Source: Rhizobiaceae bacterium MnEN-MB40S (lineage in GTDB: Bacteria > Pseudomonadota > Alphaproteobacteria > Rhizobiales > Rhizobiaceae). Taken from it: 64,000 nucleotides of DNA. Location: positions 124,001 to 188,000 of the forward strand of contig BRLC01000003.1 in assembly GCA_024343425.1 (NCBI GenBank), written 5' to 3'. Of the stretch, positions 37,371-47,336 are shown piece after piece. Position 1 is the stretch's first letter, and every line of letters starts with the position of its first letter. Position numbers and translations under genes: made by a program. The notes under the pieces were generated by a model. The model saw only the letters and a program-made list of their open reading frames with translations, was not told the DNA's origin and did not search any database.

Positions 37371-38113
37371 ACGTGCTGGCCGCCATTGATGTGGATCTCG
37401 CTGCCCGTCACGTAGGATGACGCGCTGCTACACAGGAAGAAGATCGTCTCGGCCACTTCGGCCGTGGTTCCCAGCCTGCGCAGCGGAATGTTCTCGACGA
37501 TCTTGTCGGTTCCGGGCGACAGGATCGCGGTCTCGATTTCTCCGGGCGCGATGGCGTTGACGCGAATGCCGTGCGGGCCGAAATCCGCCGCCATTTCACG
37601 CGTGAGCGAGGCAAGCGCCGCCTTGGACGTCGCATAGGCGGTGCCGGCGAAGGGATGCACCCGAGAGCCAACGATCGAGGTGACGTTGACGACCGAACCT
37701 TTTGCCGTCTCCAGTTCCCTGAACAGGCCGCGCGCGAGCATGATGGGCGCAAAGAAATTGACCTGAAAGACATCTCGCCACACATGCATGGGCGTTTCCA
37801 GCGAATTCATGCGCGCGCCGTCTTCCGTTTTGGGGGAAATGCCGGCGTTGTTGACCAGCGCGTCCAGCCGTCCGCCCTCCTTTTCCAGGCGATGGCGGAT
37901 TTCAGCGACTGCGCTTCCGACGTCCTCTGGGTCGGAAAGGTCAATTTTGATATGGTCCTCCGGACCGGCCGGCCACGGACAGTTTTCGGCGAAGGACTGC
38001 CTTGAACAGGTTATCACCCGCCAGCCATCGCGCGAGAACCGCTTGACCGTCGCATGTCCTATTCCACGGCTCGCGCCCGTCAGCACCAGTGTCTTGCGGA
38101 CGGTTTCGCCCAT
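37367..38113 (-). CDS. Short-chain dehydrogenase/reductase
   Basis: 248 residues from the ATG at 38113 (a farther start at 38143 is possible). Classical SDR: cofactor motif TGASRGIGHA, NNAG at about residue 95, catalytic Ser in VVNVTSIVGS, Tyr-x-x-x-Lys in AYATSKAAL, and IAPGEIETAIL. R-S near the first strand (CSRQSF) suggests NADP(H). The substrate is unknown; proteins like this are often annotated 3-oxoacyl-ACP reductase without proof. Convergent overlap of four bases with the SulP gene. Confidence 0.9.
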   Translation of the reverse strand: MGETVRKTLVLTGASRGIGHATVKRFSRDGWRVITCSRQSFAENCPWPAGPEDHIKIDLSDPEDVGSAVAEIRHRLEKEGGRLDALVNNAGISPKTEDGARMNSLETPMHVWRDVFQVNFFAPIMLARGLFRELETAKGSVVNVTSIVGSRVHPFAGTAYATSKAALASLTREMAADFGPHGIRVNAIAPGEIETAILSPGTDKIVENIPLRRLGTTAEVAETIFFLCSSASSYVTGSEIHINGGQHV

Positions 38114-38263
38114 GTCCAGCTCCGTCAATCCAGTGTGAACCAATCCTGATCTATGTAGACCACCTGCCCCGTGATAGCGAGCGCCGATTGATCAGGAAGG
38201 GCGGATTGCCGCAAGCCGCCTGCAACTGATAGACAGGGACGCCACTATCGCAACCGGCAGATC

Positions 38264-40720
38264 ATGAAACCCGAGCTTCCCCGCCTTCCCGTCAGCGCCG
38301 CCCTGCCCGACCTCTTGTCGGCGATGGAGCAGTCGCAAAATGTGGTGCTTGCCGCGCCGCCGGGCGCCGGAAAGACGACGCTGGTCCCGCTCCATCTGCT
38401 CGATCAGCCCTGGGCGAAGCAGGGGCGAATCATCATGCTGGAGCCGCGCAGACTGGCGACGAGGACCAGCGCCCGGCAGATGGCGCGCCTTCTCGGCGAA
38501 AAGGCCGGCGAAACCGTCGGCTACAGGACACGGCTTGATACGCGGGTATCCCGCGAGACCCGCATCGAGGTGGTGACGGAAGGCGTCTTCACCCGCATGC
38601 TGCTGGACGAGCCCGAACTGCCCGGCGTCTCTCTTGTCGTTTTTGACGAGTTTCACGAGCGGTCGCTTGACGCCGATTTTGGTCTGGCGCTGGCGCTCGA
38701 CGTGCAATCCGCGCTGCGCGAGGATCTCAGAATTCTCGTGATGTCGGCGACGCTCGACGTCACGCGCGTCTCCGCCCTGCTCGGCGATGCGCCGGCGATT
38801 GAAAGCGCAGGGAGAAGTTACCCGGTCGATCTGCGTTATGAGGAGCGCCCTTCCGGGATTGATATCGCAGCTTTCATGGCGCGCATCATCCACCGGACGC
38901 TCGATACGGAAGAGGGCTCCATTCTCGCCTTTCTGCCGGGCCAGGCCGAAATCAGACGAACGGCCGAAGCGCTGGCGAAGAATCTGCCGGGCGACGCCGT
39001 GATCGCGCCGCTCTTCGGCAATCTTTCGGGCACCGAACAGGACGCCGCTATCCGGCCGGCCGAACAGGGACGGCGCAAGATCGTTCTCGCCACGTCGATC
39101 GCCGAAACGTCAATCACCATCGAAGGCGTGAGGATCGTCATCGACAGCGGATTGCAGCGCCTGCCTGTGCATGAAGCAGCAACCGGGATCACCCGCCTGG
39201 AAACCGTTCGGGTGTCGCGCGCCTCGGCCGATCAGCGCGCCGGCCGCGCCGGACGGACTGCGCCGGGCGTCGCGATCCGGCTGTGGCGTCGCGAACAGAC
39301 GGATTCCATGATCGCCTTTACGCCGCCCGCGATCCTAGCAAGCGACCTGAGCGGCTTCGTACTCGACTGCGCCTCCTGGGGCGTAACCGATCCGTCGAGC
39401 CTCGCCCTGATCGATCCGCCGCCGACGGCGGCCATTGCCGAGGCCCGCAAACTGCTGGTCTCGCTGGGTGCGATCGATCACAGCTTTGCAATTACGCCAA
39501 AAGGCGAGATGATGCGGCGGCTCGGTCTGCCGACGCGTCTCGCGGCAATCGTGATCGCGGCTGCGGAGACCGGCGCGGCGACCACCGCCGCGCAACTGGC
39601 GGTGCTTGAAGGCGAGCAGGGGCTTGGGGGAAACGCGACGGATCTGGAGCACCGTCTCTCCCGTTTCCGCAGCGACAGCAGCCCGCGGGCGAAATCCGCC
39701 CGTTCGCTGGCACAGCGCACCGCCGTCAAGGCCGGCGCAGGGAAGGACGAACAAACCGCAGCAGGTCCCCTGTTGCTCGCGGGATATCCCGACCGGGTGG
39801 CGATGCGGCGCGGCAGCGACCATGGACGCCGCTTCTACAGCCTCGCCAATGGCCGCGGCGCCTTCCTCGAGGAGAGCGATCCGCTATCGAACGAAGACTT
39901 GCTGGTCGTGACCGATCTTACAGGGCATGCCGCTTCGCAGCGCATCCTGTCGGCGGCGCGGATCGACATGACTGATATCGCCTCCCGCATTGAGGAAAGC
40001 GAGGAATTCCGGTTTGACGCAGACAGCGGCGCTGTACGGGCGCGGCGCGTCAAGCGTCTCGGCAAGCTTCTCCTCGGCGAAGCCGCATTGCCGGTCAAAG
40101 CCGGCGTTGAAGCGTCTCACGCTCTTGCGGAAGGCATTCGCAAGGCAGGACTGAATACACTGCCCTGGAGCCGGGAATGCCGGCACCTGCGCGACAGAAT
40201 CGAATGGCTGCGTCGCACGCTCGGCGATGAATGGCCGGATCTTTCGGACGACGCGCTTGCAAAGACCATGGACAGGTGGTTTGAACCCTTCCAGCCGAAC
40301 GCAACGTCCATCCGGGAGATCGACGGTTCGGCCCTGACGCACGGTCTTCGCTCGCTGGTCGATCCTTCCCTTCTGGCGCGGGTCGACCGGCTCGCCCCGA
40401 CGCATTTTACGACGCCGGCGGGTTCCCGGCTGCCGGTCGACTATTCCGGCGACGCGCCAGCGCTCTCCGTGCGCGTGCAGGAACTGTTCGGGCTGAAAAG
40501 TCATCCGGCCATTGCCCGGGGCTCCGCGCCGCTGGTTCTTGAACTGCTTTCGCCCGCCCACAGGCCGATCCAGACCACCCGCGATCTGCCCGGTTTCTGG
40601 ACCGGCTCGTGGCGGGACGTCCGCGCCGACATGCGCGGACGCTATCCGAAACATCACTGGCCGGAGGATCCCGGAGCCGCCGAGCCGACAAGCCGCGCCA
40701 AACAGATCAAAAGACGGTAG
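38264..40720 (+). CDS. hrpB: ATP-dependent helicase HrpB
   Basis: 818 residues, full length. DEAH/RHA-type superfamily 2 helicase: Walker A GAGKTT at 34-39, DEFH at 128-131, SATLD, motif V ATSIAETSITIEGVR and motif VI QRAGRAGR; then the HA2 domain and the HrpB-specific C-terminal region with RYPKHHWPEDP near the end. RNA helicase activity is expected; HrpB has no settled cellular role in most bacteria. Next gene on the same strand is actS after 31 bases. Confidence 0.95.
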   Translation: MKPELPRLPVSAALPDLLSAMEQSQNVVLAAPPGAGKTTLVPLHLLDQPWAKQGRIIMLEPRRLATRTSARQMARLLGEKAGETVGYRTRLDTRVSRETRIEVVTEGVFTRMLLDEPELPGVSLVVFDEFHERSLDADFGLALALDVQSALREDLRILVMSATLDVTRVSALLGDAPAIESAGRSYPVDLRYEERPSGIDIAAFMARIIHRTLDTEEGSILAFLPGQAEIRRTAEALAKNLPGDAVIAPLFGNLSGTEQDAAIRPAEQGRRKIVLATSIAETSITIEGVRIVIDSGLQRLPVHEAATGITRLETVRVSRASADQRAGRAGRTAPGVAIRLWRREQTDSMIAFTPPAILASDLSGFVLDCASWGVTDPSSLALIDPPPTAAIAEARKLLVSLGAIDHSFAITPKGEMMRRLGLPTRLAAIVIAAAETGAATTAAQLAVLEGEQGLGGNATDLEHRLSRFRSDSSPRAKSARSLAQRTAVKAGAGKDEQTAAGPLLLAGYPDRVAMRRGSDHGRRFYSLANGRGAFLEESDPLSNEDLLVVTDLTGHAASQRILSAARIDMTDIASRIEESEEFRFDADSGAVRARRVKRLGKLLLGEAALPVKAGVEASHALAEGIRKAGLNTLPWSRECRHLRDRIEWLRRTLGDEWPDLSDDALAKTMDRWFEPFQPNATSIREIDGSALTHGLRSLVDPSLLARVDRLAPTHFTTPAGSRLPVDYSGDAPALSVRVQELFGLKSHPAIARGSAPLVLELLSPAHRPIQTTRDLPGFWTGSWRDVRADMRGRYPKHHWPEDPGAAEPTSRAKQIKRR

Positions 40721-40751
40721 ACTTATGATTTCGGCAGGTTAGATCAGTTTC

Positions 40752-42059
40752 ATGGCTATGGAATATTCGACCTATATCGACGCGGCGCGCGATTCCGGCA
40801 GGCTCCGCATCCAGACACTGATCCGGCTGCGCGTGCTCGCCATCATTGGACAGAGCGTAACCGTTCTGGGCGTCGCATACGGCCTTGGATTCGATGTCCC
40901 GGTCGCCGCCTGTTTCGCCCTGATCGCGTTGCTTGCCGTCTTCAACGTGGTTTTGAGGATTTGCTATACGACCACCCATCGGCTGGAGCCAGCGACCTCG
41001 ACGCTGATCCTCAGCCTCGATACGCTCCAACTGGCGGGTCTGCTCTATATGACCGGCGGTCTCGACAATCCGTTTTCCCTTCTGATTTGCGTTCCGGTGA
41101 TTATCGCGTCCGCGTCGCTACCGGTACGATATGTCGTAATCGTCGGCTGCGTGGCGGTCGCCGCTGTCACCGTGATCGCCTTCTACCATTGGCCATTGCC
41201 CTGGCATGAAGGCGCCGTGTTCAAGTTACCGCCAGTTCTGCTTGTCGGCTCCTGGATCGCCATTGTCTCGACATCGGCCTTCGCCGCCTTCTACGCCTAT
41301 CGCGTTTCGGCTGAAGGCCAGGAACTTGCGCAGGCGCTCGCCGCCACGGAATTCGCCCTGCAGCGTGAACAGCACCTCTCCGCGCTCGACGGTCTGGCCG
41401 CCGCCGCAGCCCATGAACTCGGGTCGCCTCTCGCCACGATCACCATCATCGCGCGTGAAATGGAAAAGGCGCTCGGCGGCGATGAACGCTATGGCGAGGA
41501 CGTGCATCTTCTGAAAAGCCAGAGCGAACGCTGCCGCGACATCATTCGCAGGCTCACCACACTTTCCAGTTCGGGTGAGGCGCATCTGCGCAACCTTCCA
41601 CTCACGTCGCTCATCGAGGAAGTGATCGCGCCACATCGAGAGTTCGGCGTGGAGATCAAGGTCGAGCACAGTTTCGACGATGGCGGCGAGCCGGTCGGCA
41701 GGCGCAACGCCGGTATCGTTCATGGACTTGGCAATCTGGTGGAGAACGCCGTCGACTTCGCTAGTTCTGTCGTGCGCATCGAAACCCGTTCCGACAAGAC
41801 CTGTGTCCGCGTCATAATCGCCGATGACGGCCCGGGATTTGCCCCGGAGGTGCTGGCGCGCATCGGCGACCCCTATGTCACCAGGCGATCACGCAACGCG
41901 AATTCCAGCGCCGGAGGCATGGGCCTGGGCCTGTTTATCGCAAAAACCCTGCTTGAGCGCTCCGGCGCGACGCTGACCTTTTCCAATGCTGCGGGCGGCG
42001 GCGCGCAGGTGACAATTGCCTGGCCGCGAAAAGCGATGGTGGCTGACGCGGAATCCTGA
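40752..42059 (+). CDS. actS: Redox sensor histidine kinase ActS/RegB
   Basis: 435 residues. Six transmembrane helices (about 25-185), then a kinase core with His221 in AAAHELGSPLATI and ATP-binding boxes NLVENAVDFA, DDGPGFAPEV and GMGLGLFIAKTL. The RegB hallmarks are both present: the quinone-site heptapeptide GGLDNPF (102-108) and the redox cysteine in ERCRDII (Cys261). The system senses the quinone pool/oxygen state and controls respiration, CO2 and nitrogen genes. Its response regulator is encoded 79 bases downstream. Confidence 0.95.
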   Translation: MAMEYSTYIDAARDSGRLRIQTLIRLRVLAIIGQSVTVLGVAYGLGFDVPVAACFALIALLAVFNVVLRICYTTTHRLEPATSTLILSLDTLQLAGLLYMTGGLDNPFSLLICVPVIIASASLPVRYVVIVGCVAVAAVTVIAFYHWPLPWHEGAVFKLPPVLLVGSWIAIVSTSAFAAFYAYRVSAEGQELAQALAATEFALQREQHLSALDGLAAAAAHELGSPLATITIIAREMEKALGGDERYGEDVHLLKSQSERCRDIIRRLTTLSSSGEAHLRNLPLTSLIEEVIAPHREFGVEIKVEHSFDDGGEPVGRRNAGIVHGLGNLVENAVDFASSVVRIETRSDKTCVRVIIADDGPGFAPEVLARIGDPYVTRRSRNANSSAGGMGLGLFIAKTLLERSGATLTFSNAAGGGAQVTIAWPRKAMVADAES

Positions 42060-42138
42060 TCGCCGGACGGAGTGCGACACTATTGGCTTTTTTGTTTCAG
42101 AGCCTTATGTAGCAATCAACAATATAGGAAACGATCTG

Positions 42139-42705
42139 ATGAGCATGGCGCCAGAGAGCGAAGCAGACGAGATTCTCGGCGAGGACCGGTCGCTTCTGCT
42201 CGTCGATGATGACGGGCCGTTCGTCCGCCGTCTTGGCCGGGCCATGGAAACCCGCGGTTTCGACGTGGCTCTCGCCGAATCAATCGCAGAAGGACGTGCG
42301 GCGATCCGGAGCAAACCCCCGCAATATGCGGTTATCGACTTGCGACTCGAGGATGGAAACGGCCTCGAACTCATCGAGGCGCTCCGCAAGGTTCGCGAGG
42401 ATACGCGGATCGTGATGCTGACCGGCTACGGCAATATCGCGACCGCCGTGAATGCGGTGAAACTCGGCGCGATCGACTATCTGTCGAAACCCGCCGACGC
42501 GGACGACGTGTTCGCGGCCCTGACCTGCAAGCCGGGAGAGAAGGTCGAGCCGCCGGAAAACCCGATGTCGGCGGACCGCGTACGCTGGGAACATATTCAG
42601 CGTGTCTATGAAATGTGCGATCGAAACGTGTCGGAAACGGCAAGGCGGCTCAATATGCACCGCCGGACATTGCAGCGTATTCTTGCAAAGCGCGCGCCGC
42701 GCTGA
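42139..42705 (+). CDS. actR: Response regulator ActR/RegA
   Basis: 188 residues from the ATG at 42139, with AGGAAA eight bases upstream; a longer frame to 42016 overlaps actS in sequence not like the family. Receiver domain with acidic DDD at 23-25 and phosphoacceptor Asp67 in AVIDLRLEDGNG, Thr-Gly in MLTGYGNIATAV and Lys in YLSKPADADDV. A Fis-type HTH ends the protein (NVSETARRLNMHRRTLQRIL), the strictly conserved DNA-binding part of RegA/PrrA/ActR. It lacks a sigma-54 domain. Confidence 0.95.
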   Translation: MSMAPESEADEILGEDRSLLLVDDDGPFVRRLGRAMETRGFDVALAESIAEGRAAIRSKPPQYAVIDLRLEDGNGLELIEALRKVREDTRIVMLTGYGNIATAVNAVKLGAIDYLSKPADADDVFAALTCKPGEKVEPPENPMSADRVRWEHIQRVYEMCDRNVSETARRLNMHRRTLQRILAKRAPR

Positions 42706-42715
42706 GATTTCCTGA

Positions 42716-43258
42716 TCATTTCAGGCTGTCATCCGCAGCCTGCTGATAGGCAAGCTGTTCGGCAAAAAGGAGCCTGTCGGCGCTCGCGCGGGCGAACCGC
42801 AGCGTAAGCGCCTTGCGGGTGGATGGCGGCAGCCGGTGTTCCGGGGCGTCGCGCATGATCTCGGCGTCGTAGCCGTCCGACAGGATCATCCCGCAGTCAT
42901 CCGGAAAGATTTCCAGAGGCACGCCCGGATGTGTGGCGAAAAACAGCCGATCGCAATGCAGTCGATAATCAGGCCATTTGGAGTCGACGCGAAAATCCTC
43001 GATCGATGATTTGATCTCGACGATCCAGATTTCTCCCTTGGCGGATAGCGAGATGAGATCCGCCCGCCTTCCGCTTGCGAGGCCGAGTTCCGGCAACATG
43101 GCATGCTGCATGTCGCGCAACAGCTTCTGAACGCCGCGTCGCACGAGCAAAGCCCGCTCGGACTGGCGACCGTCGATAAGTGTGGGTTCCGGATGGGGCG
43201 ATACGATCGTCATAATCAAAAACGGTGATGCGACTCGTTTGTTGCGGTTTCGTTCCAT
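42716..43258 (-). CDS. mmcB: MmcB family DNA repair protein
   Basis: 180 residues from the ATG at 43258, which has a GGAG ribosome site; the family-typical beginning TIVSPHPEPTLIDGRQSERAL starts at an internal ATG (43213) without such a site, so either may be used. The PD-(D/E)xK-like nuclease core is visible: RRADLISLSAKGEIWIVEIKSSIEDFRVDSKWPDYR, with the D...ExK residues in this order, then CDRLFFAT. MmcB is a mitomycin-C resistance/repair protein of alphaproteobacteria. Tail-to-tail with actR. Confidence 0.88.
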   Translation of the reverse strand: MERNRNKRVASPFLIMTIVSPHPEPTLIDGRQSERALLVRRGVQKLLRDMQHAMLPELGLASGRRADLISLSAKGEIWIVEIKSSIEDFRVDSKWPDYRLHCDRLFFATHPGVPLEIFPDDCGMILSDGYDAEIMRDAPEHRLPPSTRKALTLRFARASADRLLFAEQLAYQQAADDSLK

Positions 43259-43440
43259 GATACCGCTCCATCCGCCTGATGGGAACCGCCGGCGGACAGT
43301 TGTAGGAAAGACATACTGACAAGGAGAATGACAGTTTTTTGATTCATCTATATCAGGAAGCACTTGCCAATTCGGGATTTATACAAATAAACCGTGACTA
43401 TTGCAGAGTTTGTTCGCAGCGATCGCAATAGGGGACATGT

Positions 43441-44094
43441 GTGACTTTAGTTGATAGAAGAGGGGCTCTCGCTTTTCTGGGACTGGCCGCAGCAACTGCG
43501 CTGGCCGGATGTACGACAAGCGGACCGCAGTTCACGGAACAGGTATTCACCAGCGAGTACGGAGCCGTGAAGGATGGCGGCTACACGATACCGGCGGTTC
43601 CCATTGAACGGGTTCCGACACAGTTTCACCGGCAGATCGTCACATACCGGACGAAGGAAAAGCCGGGAACCATCGTCGTGGACACCCGTAGCCGGCACCT
43701 CTACTATGTCATGCCGGGCAACAAGGCGATGCGTTACGGCATAGGCGTCGGTCGCGCCGGCTTCGCCTGGGAAGGCGAAGCCTATGTGTCGTGGAAGCAG
43801 CCATGGCCGCGCTGGCATCCGCCGAAGGAAATGATCGCCCGCGATCCGCGGCTCAAGAAATACGCCGATGGCGGCCAGGCGCCGGGTCTTGGCAACCCGC
43901 TGGGCGCGCGCGCGCTCTACCTGTTCGACAATAACGGCAAGGATACGCTCTACCGGCTGCACGGCACGCCCGAATGGAAGTCGATTGGCACAGCCGCCTC
44001 GTCCGGCTGCATCCGCCTCATGAACCAGGACGTCATCGATCTTTATTCCCGGGTCAAACCGGGCAAAAGCGCCAAGGTCGTCGTGATTCAGTAG
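43441..44094 (+). CDS. L,D-transpeptidase lipoprotein (YkuD domain)
   Basis: 217 residues, GTG start. Lipoprotein signal peptide with lipobox LAGC (Cys24); the ATG-free start is supported by frame and signal. The YkuD catalytic domain (about 70-217) has His174 in LHGTPEW and Cys190 in SSGCIRL, both required. It would make 3-3 peptidoglycan cross-links or attach proteins to peptidoglycan in the periplasm; alphaproteobacteria often carry many. A terminator follows the stop. Confidence 0.94.
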   Translation: MTLVDRRGALAFLGLAAATALAGCTTSGPQFTEQVFTSEYGAVKDGGYTIPAVPIERVPTQFHRQIVTYRTKEKPGTIVVDTRSRHLYYVMPGNKAMRYGIGVGRAGFAWEGEAYVSWKQPWPRWHPPKEMIARDPRLKKYADGGQAPGLGNPLGARALYLFDNNGKDTLYRLHGTPEWKSIGTAASSGCIRLMNQDVIDLYSRVKPGKSAKVVVIQ

Positions 44095-44123
44095 AATTTT
44101 CAGGAACGCGATCCAACAAAACA

Positions 44124-44154
44124 GCCCGGCTGCTCATTGCAACCGGGCCGTTTT
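44124..44154 (+). terminator. Intrinsic terminator after the L,D-transpeptidase
   Basis: Stem GCCCGG (44124-44129) / CCGGGC (44143-44148) with extra pairing inside, followed by CGTTTTC. It lies between two convergent genes and an A-rich flank on the left (CAAAACA) would allow weaker action on the minus strand too. Confidence 0.65.
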
Positions 44155-44169
44155 CAATTGATGGTCAGG

Positions 44170-44964
44170 TCAGGCCGCGGCGACCGCGCGTTTCGCCATT
44201 ACCTTGACGAGATGGGCGCGATATTCGGCGGTGCCGTGGATATCCGACAGCATACCGCCCGGATCGACGCTGACGCCCTCGAGCGCATCGGGAGAGAAGC
44301 TGCCTGAAAGGGCCTGCTCCATGTCTGACGCGCGATAGGCGCCGTCCGATCCGGCGCCGGTCACGCCGACGCGCACCGTTCCGCCCTTCTTCGCCACGAA
44401 GACCCCGGCCATTGCATACCTCGACGCCGGGTTCGGGAACTTCTGATAGGCGGCGCTGTCCGGCGCCTCGAAAGACACGGCGGTGACGATTTCGTCGTCG
44501 CCGAGCGCCGTCTCGAACATGCCGACGAAGAAGTCGTCGGCCGCGATTTCCCGCTTGTTGGTGTGGATGGTTGCGTTCAGCGCAAGCATGGCTGACGGAT
44601 AGTCTGCAGCGGGATCGTTATTGGCGATCGATCCGCCGATGGTTCCCATGTGCCGGACATGCGGGTCACCGATATGGGAGGCGAGGCCGGCGAGCGCCGG
44701 ACAGGCGTTTTTGACATCGGCGGAACCGGCGACTTCCGCATGGGTCGTTCCGGCGCCGATCTTCACGACGCCGCCGCTGACGGAAATGCCCTTGAGCTCG
44801 GCGACATGCCGCAGATCGACGATGTCGGTCGGCGCGGCAAGCCGCTGTTTCATCGTCGGAATAAGCGTCTGCCCGCCGGAAAGCAGTTTTCCTTCCTCGG
44901 CCGCCGCCAGCATCTGTTCGGCCTCCGAAAGCGAGGAAGCCCGGTGATAATTGGTCGCATACAT
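44170..44964 (-). CDS. Molybdenum hydroxylase FAD-binding (medium, CoxM-like) subunit
   Basis: 264 residues. Vanillyl-alcohol-oxidase-type FAD domain with the FAD-pyrophosphate motif GKLLSGGQTLIPTMKQRL (about 30-47) and TIGGSIANNDPAADYP (about 108-123), then the CO-dehydrogenase flavoprotein C-terminal domain. It passes electrons from the iron-sulfur subunit to an acceptor. It is the last of three subunits (order iron-sulfur, molybdopterin, FAD), 23 bases after the large subunit. Confidence 0.94.
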   Translation of the reverse strand: MYATNYHRASSLSEAEQMLAAAEEGKLLSGGQTLIPTMKQRLAAPTDIVDLRHVAELKGISVSGGVVKIGAGTTHAEVAGSADVKNACPALAGLASHIGDPHVRHMGTIGGSIANNDPAADYPSAMLALNATIHTNKREIAADDFFVGMFETALGDDEIVTAVSFEAPDSAAYQKFPNPASRYAMAGVFVAKKGGTVRVGVTGAGSDGAYRASDMEQALSGSFSPDALEGVSVDPGGMLSDIHGTAEYRAHLVKVMAKRAVAAA

Positions 44965-44987
44965 GTGAGTGCCCTTTCCTCGAATTC

Positions 44988-47336
44988 CTATTTTGCGTTC
45001 AGAGCGGCCCAGACATTCTGGGGCGTCGCCGGCATGGAAAGATCATTGTTGCCGATTGCATCCGTGATCGCATTGATAAGCGCTCCCGGCGAACCGATGG
45101 CGCCTGCTTCTCCGCACCCCTTGATCCCGAGCGGATTGGAGGGGCAAGGCGTCGTCGTTGTCAAGACGTTGAAGGACGGCAGGTCATGGGCGCGCGGCAT
45201 GGCGTAGTCCATGTAGCTTGCCGTCAGCAATTGTCCTGACTCCGGATCGTAGGCGCACCCTTCAAGCATCGCCTGGCCAATTCCCTGCGCGACACCGCCA
45301 TGAACCTGGCCCTCGACGATCATCGGATTGATGATATTGCCGAAATCGTCAGCCGCCACGAACTGTATGATCTGCGTGGTTCCGGTGTCCGGATCCACTT
45401 CGACCTCACAGATGTAGCAGCCGGCCGGGAAGGTGAAGTTGGACGGATCGTAGAACGACGTCTCCTTCAGCCCGGGCTCCATGCCGTCCGGCAGATTGTG
45501 CGCGGTGTAGCACGCAAGCGAAACTTCGTGCCATGCGAGCTTCTTGTCGGTGCCGGCGACCTTGACCTCGCCGTTTTCGATCACGATGTCGCTTTCATCG
45601 GCCTCAAGCAGGTGAGCGGCGACCTTCTTGGCCTTGGCTTCGACCTTGTCGAGCGCGCCGGCGATCGCCGACATGCCGACTGCGCCCGAACGGGAGCCAT
45701 AGGTTCCCATGCCCATCTGCACCTTGTCGGTGTCGCCGTGGACGATGGAGATCGAATCCAGGCCGACCCCGAGGCGCTCCGCGACGAGCTGCGCGAATGT
45801 GGTCTCGTGACCCTGACCGTGGCTGTGCGAGCCCGTCAGCACCTCGATGGTGCCGACGGCGTTGACCCGCACTTCCGCCGATTCCCAGAGGCCAACACCA
45901 GCTCCGAGCGAACCGACAGCCTTGGACGGCGCAATGCCGCAGGCCTCGATATAGCAGTTGAAGCCGATGCCGCGCAGCTTGCCGCGGGCCTTGGCTTCCG
46001 CCTTGCGCGCCGGGAAGCCGGCATAGTCTGCCGCTTCCATCGCGACATCCAGCGACGCCTCGAAGTCGCCGGCGTCATAGGTCATGATGACCGGCGTTTC
46101 GTGGGGGAATGTCTTCACGAAGTTGATGCGGCGCAGTTCCGCCGGGTCCATATCGAGCTGCCGGGCCGCCGTCTCCATGGCGCGTTCGATCAGATAGGAC
46201 GCTTCAGGGCGCCCTGCGCCGCGATAGGCGTCGACCGGGGTGGTGTTCGTGTAGACCGTGCGGACATTCGCGAAGATGTTCGGAACGTCGTACTGACCCG
46301 AAAGCAGCGTCGCATAGAGATAGGTCGGCACCGACGACGAGAACAGCGACATGTAGGCGCCGAGGTTGGCGAGCGTGTCGATCTTGAAGGCGGTGATCTT
46401 CTTGTTCGCGTCGAGGGCGATCTTGATCGTCGACAAATGGTCGCGGCCATGGGCGTCCGTCATGAAGGACTCTGTCCTGTCCGCCACCCATTTGACCGGC
46501 ACGCCAGTGCGCTTTGAGGCCCACAGGCAGACAATCTCTTCCGGATAGATGAAGATCTTGGAACCGAAGCCTCCGCCAACGTCGGGCGCAATGACGCGCA
46601 GCTTGTTTTCCGGCGCAACGTTGTAGAAAGCGCTCATGACGAGGCGCGCCACATGCGGGTTCTGCGAGGTCGTCCAGCAGGTATAGTGATCCTCGCCCGC
46701 GTCGTAATGGCCGAGGGTCGCCCGCGGCTCCATGGCGTTGGGGATCAGCCGGTTGTTCGACACTTCCAGTTCGACGATATGGGCCGCGTCCGAGATTGCT
46801 TCTTCCACCGCCATCTCGTCGCCGATCGTCCAGTCGAAGACCAGATTGTTGTCCGCCACAGGATGGATTTGCGGCGCGCCGGGCTCGACGGCCGTGACGA
46901 GGTCTGTGACCGCATCCAGCTCCTCATAGTCGATCACAACCTTTTCGGCCGCTTCCCGGGCGATCGCCTTGGTATCGGCGACGACGATCACCACCGCCTC
47001 GCCGACGTAACGCACCGTATCGCCGGCGAGCGGTCGCCAGTCGCCCATTTTCATGGGGGAGCCGTCGCGGGAATGGATCATCCAGCCGCAGATCAGATTG
47101 CCGATGCCGTCGGCTGCAAGCTGATCGCCATCGAGTACGTCGATCACGCCGGGCACATTCAGCGCCTCGCTTTTGTCGATGCCCTTGATCCTGGCGTGGG
47201 CGTGCGGGCTGCGCACGAAAATCGCGTGTTTCATGCCGACGACGTTCATATCGTCGGTATAACGACCCTTGCCCGTGATGAAGCGCCTGTCTTCCTTACG
47301 CGCGACGCGGGCGCCAATTCCTTCTACTACTCCCAT
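44988..47336 (-). CDS. Molybdenum hydroxylase large subunit, form II CoxL-like
   Basis: 782 residues from the ATG at 47336. Xanthine-dehydrogenase/CO-dehydrogenase family molybdopterin subunit: GKGRYTDDMN at the start, PDVGGGFGSKIF, GSHSHGQGHETTFAQ and the C-terminal IKGCGEAGAIGSPGALINAI. The active-site loop reads DAYRGAGRPEAS (about residue 369), the form II type, not the AYRCSFR of true CO dehydrogenase; CO oxidation is therefore not supported. The enzyme should hydroxylate an organic substrate using water. It requires molybdopterin-cytosine dinucleotide, made elsewhere. Confidence 0.94.
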   Translation of the reverse strand: MGVVEGIGARVARKEDRRFITGKGRYTDDMNVVGMKHAIFVRSPHAHARIKGIDKSEALNVPGVIDVLDGDQLAADGIGNLICGWMIHSRDGSPMKMGDWRPLAGDTVRYVGEAVVIVVADTKAIAREAAEKVVIDYEELDAVTDLVTAVEPGAPQIHPVADNNLVFDWTIGDEMAVEEAISDAAHIVELEVSNNRLIPNAMEPRATLGHYDAGEDHYTCWTTSQNPHVARLVMSAFYNVAPENKLRVIAPDVGGGFGSKIFIYPEEIVCLWASKRTGVPVKWVADRTESFMTDAHGRDHLSTIKIALDANKKITAFKIDTLANLGAYMSLFSSSVPTYLYATLLSGQYDVPNIFANVRTVYTNTTPVDAYRGAGRPEASYLIERAMETAARQLDMDPAELRRINFVKTFPHETPVIMTYDAGDFEASLDVAMEAADYAGFPARKAEAKARGKLRGIGFNCYIEACGIAPSKAVGSLGAGVGLWESAEVRVNAVGTIEVLTGSHSHGQGHETTFAQLVAERLGVGLDSISIVHGDTDKVQMGMGTYGSRSGAVGMSAIAGALDKVEAKAKKVAAHLLEADESDIVIENGEVKVAGTDKKLAWHEVSLACYTAHNLPDGMEPGLKETSFYDPSNFTFPAGCYICEVEVDPDTGTTQIIQFVAADDFGNIINPMIVEGQVHGGVAQGIGQAMLEGCAYDPESGQLLTASYMDYAMPRAHDLPSFNVLTTTTPCPSNPLGIKGCGEAGAIGSPGALINAITDAIGNNDLSMPATPQNVWAALNAK

